In this document: positions 29,601 through 38,094 of the stretch, piece by piece
Numbering within the stretch: position 1 is the stretch's first letter
Layout: the number at the start of each line of letters is the position of its first letter
Source of the DNA: Alphaproteobacteria bacterium
GTDB lineage: Bacteria; Pseudomonadota; Alphaproteobacteria; Micavibrionales; Micavibrionaceae
DNA: 64,000 nt
Assembly (NCBI GenBank): GCA_030426925.1
Contig: JAUHXT010000001.1
Location: forward strand, 1-64,000
Direction of reading: 5' to 3'
The notes under the pieces: model-generated
What the model was told of the DNA's origin: nothing
The model's database searches: none
What the model saw: the letters and a program-made list of their open reading frames with translations, nothing else
Translations under genes and position numbers: made by a program

Positions 29601-30134
29601 GTCGTCGAGCAGGATTGCGGCCTGGCCTTCTTCAACAAGCTGGAAATTAGGGGGCAAGTCGGCTTCGATTGGAAATCGGCCCAGCAAAGACTGGCAAAAT
29701 GCGTGGATGGTCATGATATTCAGCCCGCCGGGCGAATCCAGCACTTCGACGAACAGGCGGCGTGCCGCTTCCATCATTTGCGGTGTCGGGGTTTTGCCGA
29801 GCAAATTGTCTTTCAGCTCGATTTTTAATTCAGCATCGCCCATTACCGCCCACTCGGACAGGCGCGCGTTGATCCGTAGTGCCATTTCGGCAGCCGCGGC
29901 CTTGGTGAAGGTCAGGCACAGGATACGGTGCGGCTTTGTTCCCGGCCTGCCATCTTCGGATGGAAGCAGCAGGCGCAGCACACGGTCGGTCAGGACTTTT
30001 GTTTTTCCCGTTCCGGCAGAGGCGTTGACCCAGACAGAATCATCCGGATTGGATGCGCGGCGCTGGCGGACATTCGGGTCGGTATCGCGGCTTTCGCCGT
30101 CCTTTGGCTGTAACAGGGCGGGATCTGTCGTCAT
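26694..30134 (-). CDS. addA: Double-strand break repair helicase-nuclease AddA
   Basis: 1146 residues, UvrD-like helicase plus C-terminal RecB-type nuclease. With AddB it resects broken ends for RecA. Walker A is NASAGTGKTK (about 37-46), motif II is ILIDEAQDTN, the late helicase motif is RIMTIHGAKGLQAPIVFLPD and the nuclease motif is ILIVDYKTNRPPP. The start codon overlaps the addB stop in ATGA, indicating translational coupling. Length is typical for Alphaproteobacteria. Confidence 0.96.
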   Translation of the reverse strand: MTTDPALLQPKDGESRDTDPNVRQRRASNPDDSVWVNASAGTGKTKVLTDRVLRLLLPSEDGRPGTKPHRILCLTFTKAAAAEMALRINARLSEWAVMGDAELKIELKDNLLGKTPTPQMMEAARRLFVEVLDSPGGLNIMTIHAFCQSLLGRFPIEADLPPNFQLVEEGQAAILLDDARHSVLHRAQELGLTEPLELIAGDISESQFTELLNKNLCSEITQLRRILRQYKDTAALYAALCAALNAPHNMDESDILTAFCEETPGALTPLCRALSEGGVNNRKMADALQNWIEADSAARRENFENYAAALMTGKQEPRAIDKKLLADNPALADMLATEIHRILETSDKLCALRNARTSEALLTLGHTILQEYTKKKERLGVLDYEDLISRTLDLLQGDTRQSVPPSWVLFKLDGGLDHILIDEAQDTNPEQWKIISILTHEFFSGQGQSEIGRTLFVVGDEKQSIYSFQRAAPKEFERMRTYFAAKINESGNNWLEENMTMSFRSTKTVLRLVDEVFAADAAKRGLGDNILPHEARRREDAGYAELWPLTQAQETEDEEPWTPPTTIHDVTSAPSLLAGQIAGTIDGWLKSGEMLESQNRPVRAGDILVLMRTRTSFVGQLVKALKSRNIPVSGVDRLVLSEALAVQDLVVAAEFALLPFHDLALATLLKSPFIGFNDDQLYTLAIDRNGSLWESVQEKADKAIVEYCRGMIGRAKYMPPYDFFAHILQTPCPASTESGLKAILTRLGNDSLDPLEEMMGMALSGENECFSSLQHFVHSFRKNRSEIKRELEEAGNAVRIMTIHGAKGLQAPIVFLPDTTRTHNSRRTPRLLWPDKTDLDIPLWTPRKDGECKAYRKAFEKLEAALDDEYRRLLYVALTRAEDRLYIAGTKPSRGMLEDSWYNYIHDAFGRLPDVSEDPDTGVLSVYNPQTKDPEDKEDKKKKQPVTAPLPDWYDRPMPEESDPPRPLVPSRPSMPDPAALSPLAASDNYRYKRGNIIHTLLQMLPDVSPALREEAAHRYLKSPAHNLPDTEQAEIRTEILAILNDPAFAAIFGPGSMAEVPVTGLLDDKTLISGQIDRLLVTDNEILIVDYKTNRPPPEDESGVPAQYRNQMAAYAKALAKIYPNRPIRTALLWTNVPRLMAVTL

Positions 30135-33085
30135 GCGCTCTCACTTTCCGCATCGTCGAGTGCCGCCCATTCCTGTACGCGGGCGAGATGGGCGTAGTCC
30201 TGAAAGGCTACGGGCGGCGCGGCCTTTGGGCGCGGCAGGCTGATGTACGGGGTATTTTCATCAGCATAGGTTTGCACCAGCGTGCCCAGCCCGGTTTCAG
30301 CCACAGTGATCAAATCCTGCAGGTTTTCATCTTTTTTGGGCTTGATGGTGATGGTTTCCCCGGCCTTCGCCCCACCGGAAAGTTTCCAGAAGCCCATATA
30401 GCCGACATCATTGGCCGGTATGTCCGGATATCCGCCTTTTTGAAGGATCAGGCCTTCGAGAGGCAATTGCGGTGCGAATCCTGCACGGACATCACCGGGG
30501 CCGGGCGGCGCGCCTGTTTTATAATCAATAATCGCCGCTGCGCCGCTATTTATAATATCTATACGGTCTGCTTTCGCTGTGATCGTAAAACCATCGGGGA
30601 GGGTGTACGTACCCTTGATTTCTGTCTGGCCGACTTTGGCTTCCGTGCGCCACTGTTTTTCATTGTCCAGGAACCAGTCGATCATGCGGGCAAAACGCGG
30701 CTTCCAATAGGCCCAGAATCCGGGTTCTTCGGCCTGTGCCCCCAAGGCTTCTAATGTATATGACATCAGGATTTCCGCTGATTCATGGGGCAAGTCGAGT
30801 GGATAATCGGTTACAAACCGGTCGAAAATATCGTGGATCAGGCTTCCGCGCAGGGCGGCATCCATATCTTCTTCCAGATCATCCGGGCCTGTAATTTTTA
30901 ATATATATTTTGCGTACAGTGCGTACGGGTCGCGCATCCAGCTTTCGATAGCGGTGACGGACAGTTTGTCCGGGCGTTTGTCTATTGGCGGGCAGGGCGC
31001 GGGCCGTGTAAAGGGCGTCAGTGTTTCCGGAGCGGCTTTTGCAAGTTCCGCCCAGTGGGCATAAGGGCCGCTACTGAGGTCATCCAGCTCCATATCCACG
31101 GCCTTTAATACGGTATCAAGGCGTTGTAGCCAGCGGGAGGGTACACCGGGTGCGCCGTCAACGCGTTTTGAGCGTGTCAGGACAACTGTCCCGGCGCAAA
31201 AGCATTGCCCAAAATCATGGGCAGACAGCCCGATCCGCATGTCCATGCCGGGCAGGCCATAAGTCTGGCGCATCGGGCGGGACATCCACGGATCGTGCCC
31301 GACATCCGGTGGCCAGCTTCCTTCGTTCAGGCCGCTTAAAATCATTGTGTCGGCCTGCACAAGGCGGGCTTCCAGCTGTCCCAGGATCATCAGGCGCGGA
31401 TGCGTACCGTAGGACGGCCGCACGGTTGCCTGTGATAAGAGCTGGCGCATTATATCTGCATATTCCTGAAATGTGAGCGGCGGGAAAAAATGCGCGAGAG
31501 ATAATAGCTCCGCAAGCAGGGAGGATAGCGATTCCCCGTCATCTTCGCTCCACAGTGTGGCGGCGTCATTGTCGCACAGGGTTTCTGTCAGTTTTATGTG
31601 CGTTTTCAGCCATTGTGAAAAATCATTCTGATTAGCGGTTTTCAGGGATAAAAAAGGCCGAAACGCACTGTCCAGTTCGGTCAGGAAGGTTTTTAGGCTG
31701 TCCGGTATTTTATCGTGCATGGCAGACAGATTATTTAAGTCTCTATGTGCAACATTGCCGCGAATATAGTCTTTATCCAGTGTGTAAATTAACGAGGTCA
31801 GTGTCCGGGCGTTGCGTTCTCCTGCACTGAAAAGCCCGTGTTTCAGAACCGATAGCAGCGATACGGGTTTACAGTTTTCTGCCACAGCCTGTAATGCCAG
31901 TGCCATGAAACTGCCGCGATATGTTTCGATTAACGGCCGGCCGCCGGAATCATCCAGCGTGATTCCCCATTTGCGGCACAGCATGGATACACGGCGGGCC
32001 AATGCGCGGTCCGGTGTAATCAGCGCCGCGGTCTTTTCCGGGGTTTCGAGTGTTTCCCGCAGGATCAGGGCGATAGTTGCGGCTTCGTCCTGCTGGGTTT
32101 CGCATGGGTAATATTGCAGGTCGGCGAGGCAGGGTTTGATGGCCTTCGCGTCGATTTTTGCCCATGCGCCGGATGTTTCCGCCGGGCGCATGATTTCACG
32201 CAGTAAAGGGGTTCGGTCATTGTGTACGTTTTGCGATGCGTACGGCCATAGCGGAATGTCGGATGGCGTTTTTTCAAAAGACTCCAGCAATACTTTCAGG
32301 CTGTGTTGCGGGTGGCTGTCATCCAGTGACTGCCAGCTTTGATCATCTATGGCGGTATCGAGGCCGGGCAAAATAACGCTGCCGTGGGGCATTTCCGCTA
32401 TCGTATTCAGCAGTTTTCGTGTTGCCGGAACGGTTCCGGTAGACCCGGCGGCAATAACAGGTGTTTGAAGCGGCGTTTCCCGCCAAAGGTCGTTCAGTGC
32501 CAGTACCAGGCGGTTGCGGCGGTCGGCGGCATCGATAACGCCACTTTCTTCCAAAATCTTCGGCCAGTTTTCGCTGAGGATTTTTAGAAAATCGACCGTA
32601 ATTTGCCAGTGTTCGGCAAAACCTTCGGGTACGATTGAACCGAGGTGATCGAGTGTCAGGCCTTCGATCAATACCTGGTCCATAAACTGGCCGAGCGCTT
32701 TTGCCAGGCTCATGGCCTGATCGGCGCCTGCTCCGAAGGTCGGCATGGCGCGGATAAAACGGGCCAGCAGAACCTGCCGCTGCAGCGGGGAAATGGCAGG
32801 CGGAATATCCATGGCGTCCACTCCGGCCATTTTTATCATTAATTCGTCATCGTCGATATCGCCGAGGGGTTGCATCATCGGCAGTAATAAAGGTTTGCCG
32901 CCAGTCTGGCGCAGAATGGCTTCGCGCAAGGAACGGCAAGCCCGCCGCGTCGGCAGTAAAATCCGGTAACGGCTTAATTTTTGCGTATCCTGTCCGGTCT
33001 GTTCCAGCAATCCTGCCGCCAACGTATCAATAAAGCCATGGTTCGCGGGAATGGTGAACAGGTTCGGCGGTTTTTTTGCGCTCAT
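30131..33085 (-). CDS. addB: Double-strand break repair protein AddB
   Basis: 984 residues; partner of AddA, a degenerate helicase with a RecB-type nuclease near the C-terminus (AAIIDYKTGAPPGPGDV). The N-terminal RILLPTRRACRSLREAIL pattern is the alphaproteobacterial AddB start. In this group AddB normally lacks the iron-sulfur cysteines of the Bacillus protein, and no such cluster is apparent here. Its start overlaps the end of the nucleotidyltransferase gene by four bases. Confidence 0.95.
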   Translation of the reverse strand: MSAKKPPNLFTIPANHGFIDTLAAGLLEQTGQDTQKLSRYRILLPTRRACRSLREAILRQTGGKPLLLPMMQPLGDIDDDELMIKMAGVDAMDIPPAISPLQRQVLLARFIRAMPTFGAGADQAMSLAKALGQFMDQVLIEGLTLDHLGSIVPEGFAEHWQITVDFLKILSENWPKILEESGVIDAADRRNRLVLALNDLWRETPLQTPVIAAGSTGTVPATRKLLNTIAEMPHGSVILPGLDTAIDDQSWQSLDDSHPQHSLKVLLESFEKTPSDIPLWPYASQNVHNDRTPLLREIMRPAETSGAWAKIDAKAIKPCLADLQYYPCETQQDEAATIALILRETLETPEKTAALITPDRALARRVSMLCRKWGITLDDSGGRPLIETYRGSFMALALQAVAENCKPVSLLSVLKHGLFSAGERNARTLTSLIYTLDKDYIRGNVAHRDLNNLSAMHDKIPDSLKTFLTELDSAFRPFLSLKTANQNDFSQWLKTHIKLTETLCDNDAATLWSEDDGESLSSLLAELLSLAHFFPPLTFQEYADIMRQLLSQATVRPSYGTHPRLMILGQLEARLVQADTMILSGLNEGSWPPDVGHDPWMSRPMRQTYGLPGMDMRIGLSAHDFGQCFCAGTVVLTRSKRVDGAPGVPSRWLQRLDTVLKAVDMELDDLSSGPYAHWAELAKAAPETLTPFTRPAPCPPIDKRPDKLSVTAIESWMRDPYALYAKYILKITGPDDLEEDMDAALRGSLIHDIFDRFVTDYPLDLPHESAEILMSYTLEALGAQAEEPGFWAYWKPRFARMIDWFLDNEKQWRTEAKVGQTEIKGTYTLPDGFTITAKADRIDIINSGAAAIIDYKTGAPPGPGDVRAGFAPQLPLEGLILQKGGYPDIPANDVGYMGFWKLSGGAKAGETITIKPKKDENLQDLITVAETGLGTLVQTYADENTPYISLPRPKAAPPVAFQDYAHLARVQEWAALDDAESESA

Positions 33086-33813
33086 GCCGCTCCTTTGGCC
33101 TTTAAGTGCAGGTCAACGCGCTGGAGGTCGCCGGGTGTGCTGATATGATGCCATTGTCCTTCGTGCACAAGGCCATATAGTTTACCTTTCTCTTCGGCAT
33201 TATCGAGCAGGTCGAGGTATGAAAACGCGCCTTCCGGCGAGCCGCGTAGAACTTCCGGTTTCATAATGCGAATACTGGTGAACATGTATTTCCCTTTTTT
33301 ATCGGGCGATCTGGTGGCGTGGCCGTCTTGGTCGAGATCGTAATCGCCGATTCCTTCCGTTAAAGTCATTTCATCAGCCTTTTGCAGCAGGATCAGAATG
33401 TCCATTTTGTCCGGGTCCCAGGCATCTGACAGTCGCTGGAGGGCGGTTTTGTTTGGCCCTTCCGTCCAGAAAGCATCGCCGCTTAGAACATAAAACGGGT
33501 CGTCGCCCAACATGCGGGCGGCCTTGCGAATGCCGCCACCGGTATCAAGCAAGGCCGGTTCTTTTGAAAAATTGAACCGGATGTCATCGCGCTTGGCCAG
33601 ATGGTTTTCCAGGATGTTGCCGTAGTAATGCAGGTTCACGGTAATATCATTGACTCCGTCCTTTACCAACGCATCAAGTGTGTAGTCGATCAACGGGCGG
33701 TGGTTTAGTTCGACCATCGGTTTCGGTTTTTCGTTGGTCAGCGGTTTCATGCGCGTTCCTTTTCCGGCCGCCAGTATGAAAGCTCTTACAGGCTTTTGTT
33801 TATTCGTGCTCAT
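33082..33813 (-). CDS. murU: MurU-like N-acetylmuramate-1-phosphate uridylyltransferase
   Basis: 243 residues. Nucleotidyltransferase signature LAAGKGTRMKPLTNEKPKPM at the N-terminus, then HRPLIDYTLDALVKDGVNDI and NLHYYGNILENHL, as in MurU enzymes that turn MurNAc-1-P into UDP-MurNAc during wall recycling. In many Alphaproteobacteria the kinase gene amgK sits just upstream; here tsaE overlaps directly instead. Other sugar-1-phosphate substrates cannot be excluded. Overlaps: 14 bases with tsaE, four with addB. Confidence 0.85.
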   Translation of the reverse strand: MSTNKQKPVRAFILAAGKGTRMKPLTNEKPKPMVELNHRPLIDYTLDALVKDGVNDITVNLHYYGNILENHLAKRDDIRFNFSKEPALLDTGGGIRKAARMLGDDPFYVLSGDAFWTEGPNKTALQRLSDAWDPDKMDILILLQKADEMTLTEGIGDYDLDQDGHATRSPDKKGKYMFTSIRIMKPEVLRGSPEGAFSYLDLLDNAEEKGKLYGLVHEGQWHHISTPGDLQRVDLHLKAKGAA

Positions 33814-34219
33814 GAACAGTTATCTTTCGCGTTGTGGGATCGACAATGCTGAGTGTGACATCGGTACGACGGGCGGGCAAGAGCGAACCAAGACGCTCCG
33901 GCCATTCAACCAGAACCAAAGCGCTGGCGAGGGCGTTGTCCCAGTCCAGTTCGTATATCTCTTCAGGATCTTCGAGCCGATATAGGTCAAAGTGATAAAG
34001 CGGTCCTTTGGCCGTGTCGTATGTCTGAACAAGCGTGAAAGTCGGGCTCGGTACTTCTGTTTTTTGCGATGTTAATGACTTTATAAAACCGCGCGCGAAT
34101 GTGCTTTTCCCCGCGCCCAAATCGCCGTGCAGGCAGACCAGACGGGGAGGCTCCATATCAGCCGCGATGCCAGTCGCGAGATTGGCGGTTTCTTGTTCAG
34201 AGGACGTTGTTTTTTCCAT
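33800..34219 (-). CDS. tsaE: tRNA threonylcarbamoyladenosine ATPase subunit TsaE
   Basis: 139 residues, P-loop GDLGAGKST (32-40), then TFTLVQTYDTAKGPLYHFDL and the acidic DPEEIYELDWD region that define TsaE. It works with TsaB and TsaD to make t6A at position 37 of ANN-reading tRNAs. It heads the murU-addB-addA-trxA run. Confidence 0.95.
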   Translation of the reverse strand: MEKTTSSEQETANLATGIAADMEPPRLVCLHGDLGAGKSTFARGFIKSLTSQKTEVPSPTFTLVQTYDTAKGPLYHFDLYRLEDPEEIYELDWDNALASALVLVEWPERLGSLLPARRTDVTLSIVDPTTRKITVHEHE

Positions 34220-34282
34220 CCCTTGCTTTTAGCAAAGCGGGCGGCTATCTGTCACTGAAGGAATCATTGAAAGGCAATTTCC

Positions 34283-35302
34283 ATGGATGAGACCGGCAAC
34301 AAGGTAAAAGACGTCGCAATTATCGGTGCAGGGCCCGTGGGCCTGTTTGCCGTTTTTCAGTGCGGGATGCTCGGTCTGTCGTGCCATGTGATTGATGCGT
34401 TGCCGGAGATAGGGGGGCAGTGCACGGCGCTGTACCCGGAAAAGCCGATTTACGATATTCCCGGCTATCCGTCCGTTTTGGCGGGCGAATTGATTGAAAA
34501 GCTGGAGGCACAGGCCGCGCCGTTCGAGCCTTTCTATCATCTGGGGCAACAAATTGTTGCTATTGGCAAAGAAAGTAGCGGATTTGAGTTACGTACGTCT
34601 TGTGGCGATGCTATGCGTACAAAAGCGATCGTCATTGCGGCCGGAGCGGGAGCTTTCGGACCAAACCGGCCCCCGCTGGAAGGGCTGGCGGATTACGAAG
34701 GAAAAAGTGTCTTTTATATGGTGCGCCGGAAAGAGGATTTCGCCGGCAAGCGGGTGGTAATTGCTGGTGGCGGGGACAGCGCCGTGGACTGGGCGCTATC
34801 GCTGGAGCCATTGGTGGATAGGCTGTTTGTGGTTCACAGGCGTGATAAATTCCGCGCCGCGCCGGAGAGCGTAAAGCAGCTTCATGCCCTGGCCGATGCC
34901 GGGCGGATTGAGCTGATTGTTCCTTATCAGCTACACGGATTGGACGGGCAGGACGGAATATTGTCTGCCGTGAATGTGGCAACTTTGGACGGGCAGGAAC
35001 GTACACTTGAGGCTGACTTTTTATTGCCATTTTACGGACTCGCACCCGATTTGGGCCCTATCGCCGATTGGGGGCTGGGGCTGGATCATCATCATGTGCA
35101 TGCCGACCCCGCGACAGGCGCGACCACCATTGACGGAATTTATGCGATTGGTGACATTGTTACTTATAGAGACAAATTAAAGCTGATCCTGACCGGCTTT
35201 GCGGAAGCAGCGCAGGCCGCGCACGCGATTTATAAACAAATCCACCCGGATACGCCGCTGCATTTTGAACACTCCACCACAAAAGGGCTGCCGGACGCGT
35301 AA
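34283..35302 (+). CDS. Thioredoxin reductase-like ferredoxin-NADP reductase
   Basis: 339 residues. FAD-binding GAGPVG (15-20), IGGQCTALYPEKPIYDIPGY, NADP-binding GGGDSAVDWA near 161, and the C-terminal IYAIGDI and LILTGFAEAA motifs. It lacks the CxxC of true thioredoxin reductases, which places it with the type 2 ferredoxin/flavodoxin-NADP reductases. It is divergent from tsaE by 63 bases; AAAGG precedes the ATG. With the small secreted protein it separates tsaE from divL. Confidence 0.92.
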   Translation: MDETGNKVKDVAIIGAGPVGLFAVFQCGMLGLSCHVIDALPEIGGQCTALYPEKPIYDIPGYPSVLAGELIEKLEAQAAPFEPFYHLGQQIVAIGKESSGFELRTSCGDAMRTKAIVIAAGAGAFGPNRPPLEGLADYEGKSVFYMVRRKEDFAGKRVVIAGGGDSAVDWALSLEPLVDRLFVVHRRDKFRAAPESVKQLHALADAGRIELIVPYQLHGLDGQDGILSAVNVATLDGQERTLEADFLLPFYGLAPDLGPIADWGLGLDHHHVHADPATGATTIDGIYAIGDIVTYRDKLKLILTGFAEAAQAAHAIYKQIHPDTPLHFEHSTTKGLPDA

Positions 35303-35323
35303 AAGTTGCGGTACACTGTTTTT

Positions 35324-35722
35324 ATGCGTGCCGTTCTTTTTGTTATTCTTTCCTGCTTTTTTCTTCCTGCGCCTGCACTGGCGCAGGAAATCCTGGATTC
35401 GCCGATTTGCACGCAAATTGTGAATGAGGCGGAGTATACCGTGCGCGGAACGATTGCAACGGCGGGCAGTACATATTCCGACCCGAACGATCCGGTCAAA
35501 GACGGCACACAGGCACGTCATTCCGTTAATTTCAAGCTGGAGCAAGGGGAGCGGTGGGACGTGTGCTCGTCCGGTCCGTTTTTTCCGGGGCAAAGGCTCG
35601 AACTGACGCTTCGAACGCTCTTTCCCATTTTTGAATGCCGTACGTCACTGGTTGCGCCGATTGTTATACGCAGCGAGCGTGATGCCAACGGTGATCTGAA
35701 AACCTGGGCAGAGTGTTTTTAG
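35324..35722 (+). CDS. Small exported protein of unknown function
   Basis: 132 residues. Clear signal peptide with cleavage likely after PALA (about residue 18). The mature part has four cysteines (PICTQ, WDVCSS, FECRT, AECF), probably two disulfides, and no recognised domain. The ATG at 35324 gives the signal peptide; an in-frame TTG at 35306 is unlikely. It follows the reductase by 21 bases and overlaps the end of the convergent divL-like gene by four bases. Confidence 0.75.
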   Translation: MRAVLFVILSCFFLPAPALAQEILDSPICTQIVNEAEYTVRGTIATAGSTYSDPNDPVKDGTQARHSVNFKLEQGERWDVCSSGPFFPGQRLELTLRTLFPIFECRTSLVAPIVIRSERDANGDLKTWAECF

Positions 35723-38052
35723 TCTTTTGCGCCTTTGTCCTGCGCTTTTAACGGCAGGGATACGTGTACGGTTGTGCCTTTGCCTTCCGCGCTTTCGATC
35801 GATACTTCACCACCATGTAATTTGACGATATTACGCACCAGTGCCAGGCCGAGCCCTGCTCCCCGTGACTGGCCGCCGGATGGCTGGTCGTTTTCGGGCA
35901 GGCATTCAAAGGGCTGGAATATTATTTCCTGCGAACCTTCGGGAATACCTGCACCGGTATCGCTGACGCTCAATACCACCATGTCCTTTTTCTTTCCGGC
36001 CTTTAAGACGATAATGCCTTTTTCCGGCGTGTGGTGGATGGCGTTGCGGATCAGGTTCAGTAAAACCTGCTTGATACGGCGCTGATCGGCTTCCAGCTTG
36101 CCGATGTTTTTCGGACATTCGATCAAGACCTCGGTGTCCTGTGTACGGGCCCAGTCGTCGGTCAGATCCTGTAAACCCTGTAGCATGGTCAGGATGTCAA
36201 ATTCTTCATAATCCAGTTCCATATAACCGGCTTCGAGCGTGGACAGATCAAGGATATCGTTGATCAGGTTGACGAGCCGGTCGCCTGCTTCATGGATGCC
36301 AGAGGTGTATTCTTTTTGCTTGCTGTTCAGTTCACCAAAATATTCATTGTCGAGAATTTCATTAAAGCCCATCAGCGCGTTCAAAGGGGTGCGCAGCTGG
36401 TAGGATACGTTGGCCAGGAAATCCAGTTTTACGCGTTCGGCGGCTTCCAACGCTGCGTTCTTTTCGCGCAGGGCGGTTTCCACCTTAACGCTGTCCGTGA
36501 CATCGTAATAGGAAATCAGGACGCCACCATCGGGCAGCGGGACAGTTGAATATTCAATGTGCGTCCCATCGCCGCAAAGCAAACGGCCGTCCTGTAGCGT
36601 GCGTTCCAGCCCCATTTTGACCAAAAAATCTTTTTGTTCTGCCCATTTTTTTTCGTCAAAACAGGGCTTCATTTTTTCTGCCAGTTCCGTGATATGCGGG
36701 TTGCTGTCCAGATCTTCCGGGTTAAGCTTCCACAAAGTGGCAAAAGGCGGGTTCCAGAGCTTCAGGCGACCGTCTCCACCATACACGGCCACTCCTTCGG
36801 CCAAATTGTCCAGTGTCTCTTTCTGGACGGCAATCAGGGTGTTGTAGGATGATTCCAGTTCCAGCCGGCTGGTGACGTCTTCGAAGGTCAGAATCAGCCC
36901 GCCGTTGGGGTTGGGGATGATGAGCATGCGTAAAGCTTTGCCATCCGGCAAATACAGCATGTCTTCGTGCGGGTCGATCAGGCTGGTGAACATTCTCAGC
37001 CAGCTGTCCTTGTACTTCCTGAAATCCGCCTGTTCGGGCAGGCGACGGGATTCACGCAGTTTTTCCAAAATGTCGCCCAGTTTTGGCCGGGTGTTGAGCC
37101 ATAAATCCTCAAGCCCCCATAATTGCGCGAAAGCGGAGTTGTAGAATTCAAGGTTATGGTCGGGGTTGCAGATGCCGATGGCGGTACGGAGTTGTTCCAG
37201 CAGTTCCTTGTTGGCGCTGGTATAGCGTTTGATTTCCTGCTGCAGTTCTTCTTCGCGGGTGATGTCCTGCGCTGTGCCCAATGTCTGATCAGATGACGGG
37301 AGGGGCGTTTCCGATAAATGGATGAAACGGCGTTTGCCGTTCATGATGGCATGGACTTGTGCGGTTTGGGCTGCACCCTCTGCCAGCGCTTTTTCCGCAA
37401 GTTCACGGGCTTTCGGCCCCTTGCCCTTGGTGACGGCGATTTCCTTTTGTTCAGCAATGATGGTGGCCGGGGTTGTACCCAGCGCAGTGGCGTAGGCGCG
37501 GTTGCACCAGATAATCGTAAAGTTGGCATCGCGAATCCACATCATTTGCGGCAGGCTGTCCATGGCGGTCTGTAAGCGTCTGGTTTCGCCTTCCGCGGTG
37601 TCGCGGTGTTTTTGCAGTTTTTTCTTTTCGCTTTCCAGCCCTGTAATGTCTTCCAGCCACAGGATTTCAAACGCGTCCTGTCCTTCTATCGCCTGCCCCT
37701 TTGTACCGGACAGGCGGAAAATACGCAGGCCGTTGTCCAGCTGCACGGGGATGGAGAATTCCTTGCCCTGATGTTGCAGGTCGTAAAACTGGCCTTCCAA
37801 TGCGGCGGCGTCGCTGGTGGACAGTGCGCCCTGAATATCCTCCATCGTAGCGATTTTGGATAGTTGTAGCAGGGAGGCAAAGCCGGGGCTGAAAATCACG
37901 CTGCCGTCCTTCGCAAAGCCGCAATATTCGCCCGGGACGGCGGCCAGAAAGGCCTCGAGCCGCGCTTTTTCTTCGCGCAATTCGGCGGCGCCGGAAACCG
38001 GTTCCAGTATTTTTTTGAACAGCGAGGATTGCTTGGGTGCGGTATTCGGCAT
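35719..38052 (-). CDS. divL: DivL-like PAS kinase with tyrosine in the H-box
   Basis: 777 residues. Several PAS domains come first (about residues 50-500), then a HisKA-type dimerisation domain and an ATPase domain (NLIRNAIHHTPEKG; DTGAGIP; GAGLGLALVRNIV). The phospho-acceptor position in FLANVSYQLRTPLNALMGF is Y551 instead of histidine, as in Caulobacter DivL (Y550), which acts as a cell-fate regulator of CckA rather than a normal kinase. The nearby tsaE-murU-addB block also fits the alphaproteobacterial divL neighbourhood. The ATG at 38052 is chosen over an upstream TTG at 38091. No N-terminal membrane helix is obvious. Confidence 0.85.
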   Translation of the reverse strand: MPNTAPKQSSLFKKILEPVSGAAELREEKARLEAFLAAVPGEYCGFAKDGSVIFSPGFASLLQLSKIATMEDIQGALSTSDAAALEGQFYDLQHQGKEFSIPVQLDNGLRIFRLSGTKGQAIEGQDAFEILWLEDITGLESEKKKLQKHRDTAEGETRRLQTAMDSLPQMMWIRDANFTIIWCNRAYATALGTTPATIIAEQKEIAVTKGKGPKARELAEKALAEGAAQTAQVHAIMNGKRRFIHLSETPLPSSDQTLGTAQDITREEELQQEIKRYTSANKELLEQLRTAIGICNPDHNLEFYNSAFAQLWGLEDLWLNTRPKLGDILEKLRESRRLPEQADFRKYKDSWLRMFTSLIDPHEDMLYLPDGKALRMLIIPNPNGGLILTFEDVTSRLELESSYNTLIAVQKETLDNLAEGVAVYGGDGRLKLWNPPFATLWKLNPEDLDSNPHITELAEKMKPCFDEKKWAEQKDFLVKMGLERTLQDGRLLCGDGTHIEYSTVPLPDGGVLISYYDVTDSVKVETALREKNAALEAAERVKLDFLANVSYQLRTPLNALMGFNEILDNEYFGELNSKQKEYTSGIHEAGDRLVNLINDILDLSTLEAGYMELDYEEFDILTMLQGLQDLTDDWARTQDTEVLIECPKNIGKLEADQRRIKQVLLNLIRNAIHHTPEKGIIVLKAGKKKDMVVLSVSDTGAGIPEGSQEIIFQPFECLPENDQPSGGQSRGAGLGLALVRNIVKLHGGEVSIESAEGKGTTVHVSLPLKAQDKGAKD

Positions 38053-38094
38053 CTCACCGCCTAGTGTAAAAGCGCCTGCGCCTTTGGACAAGGA

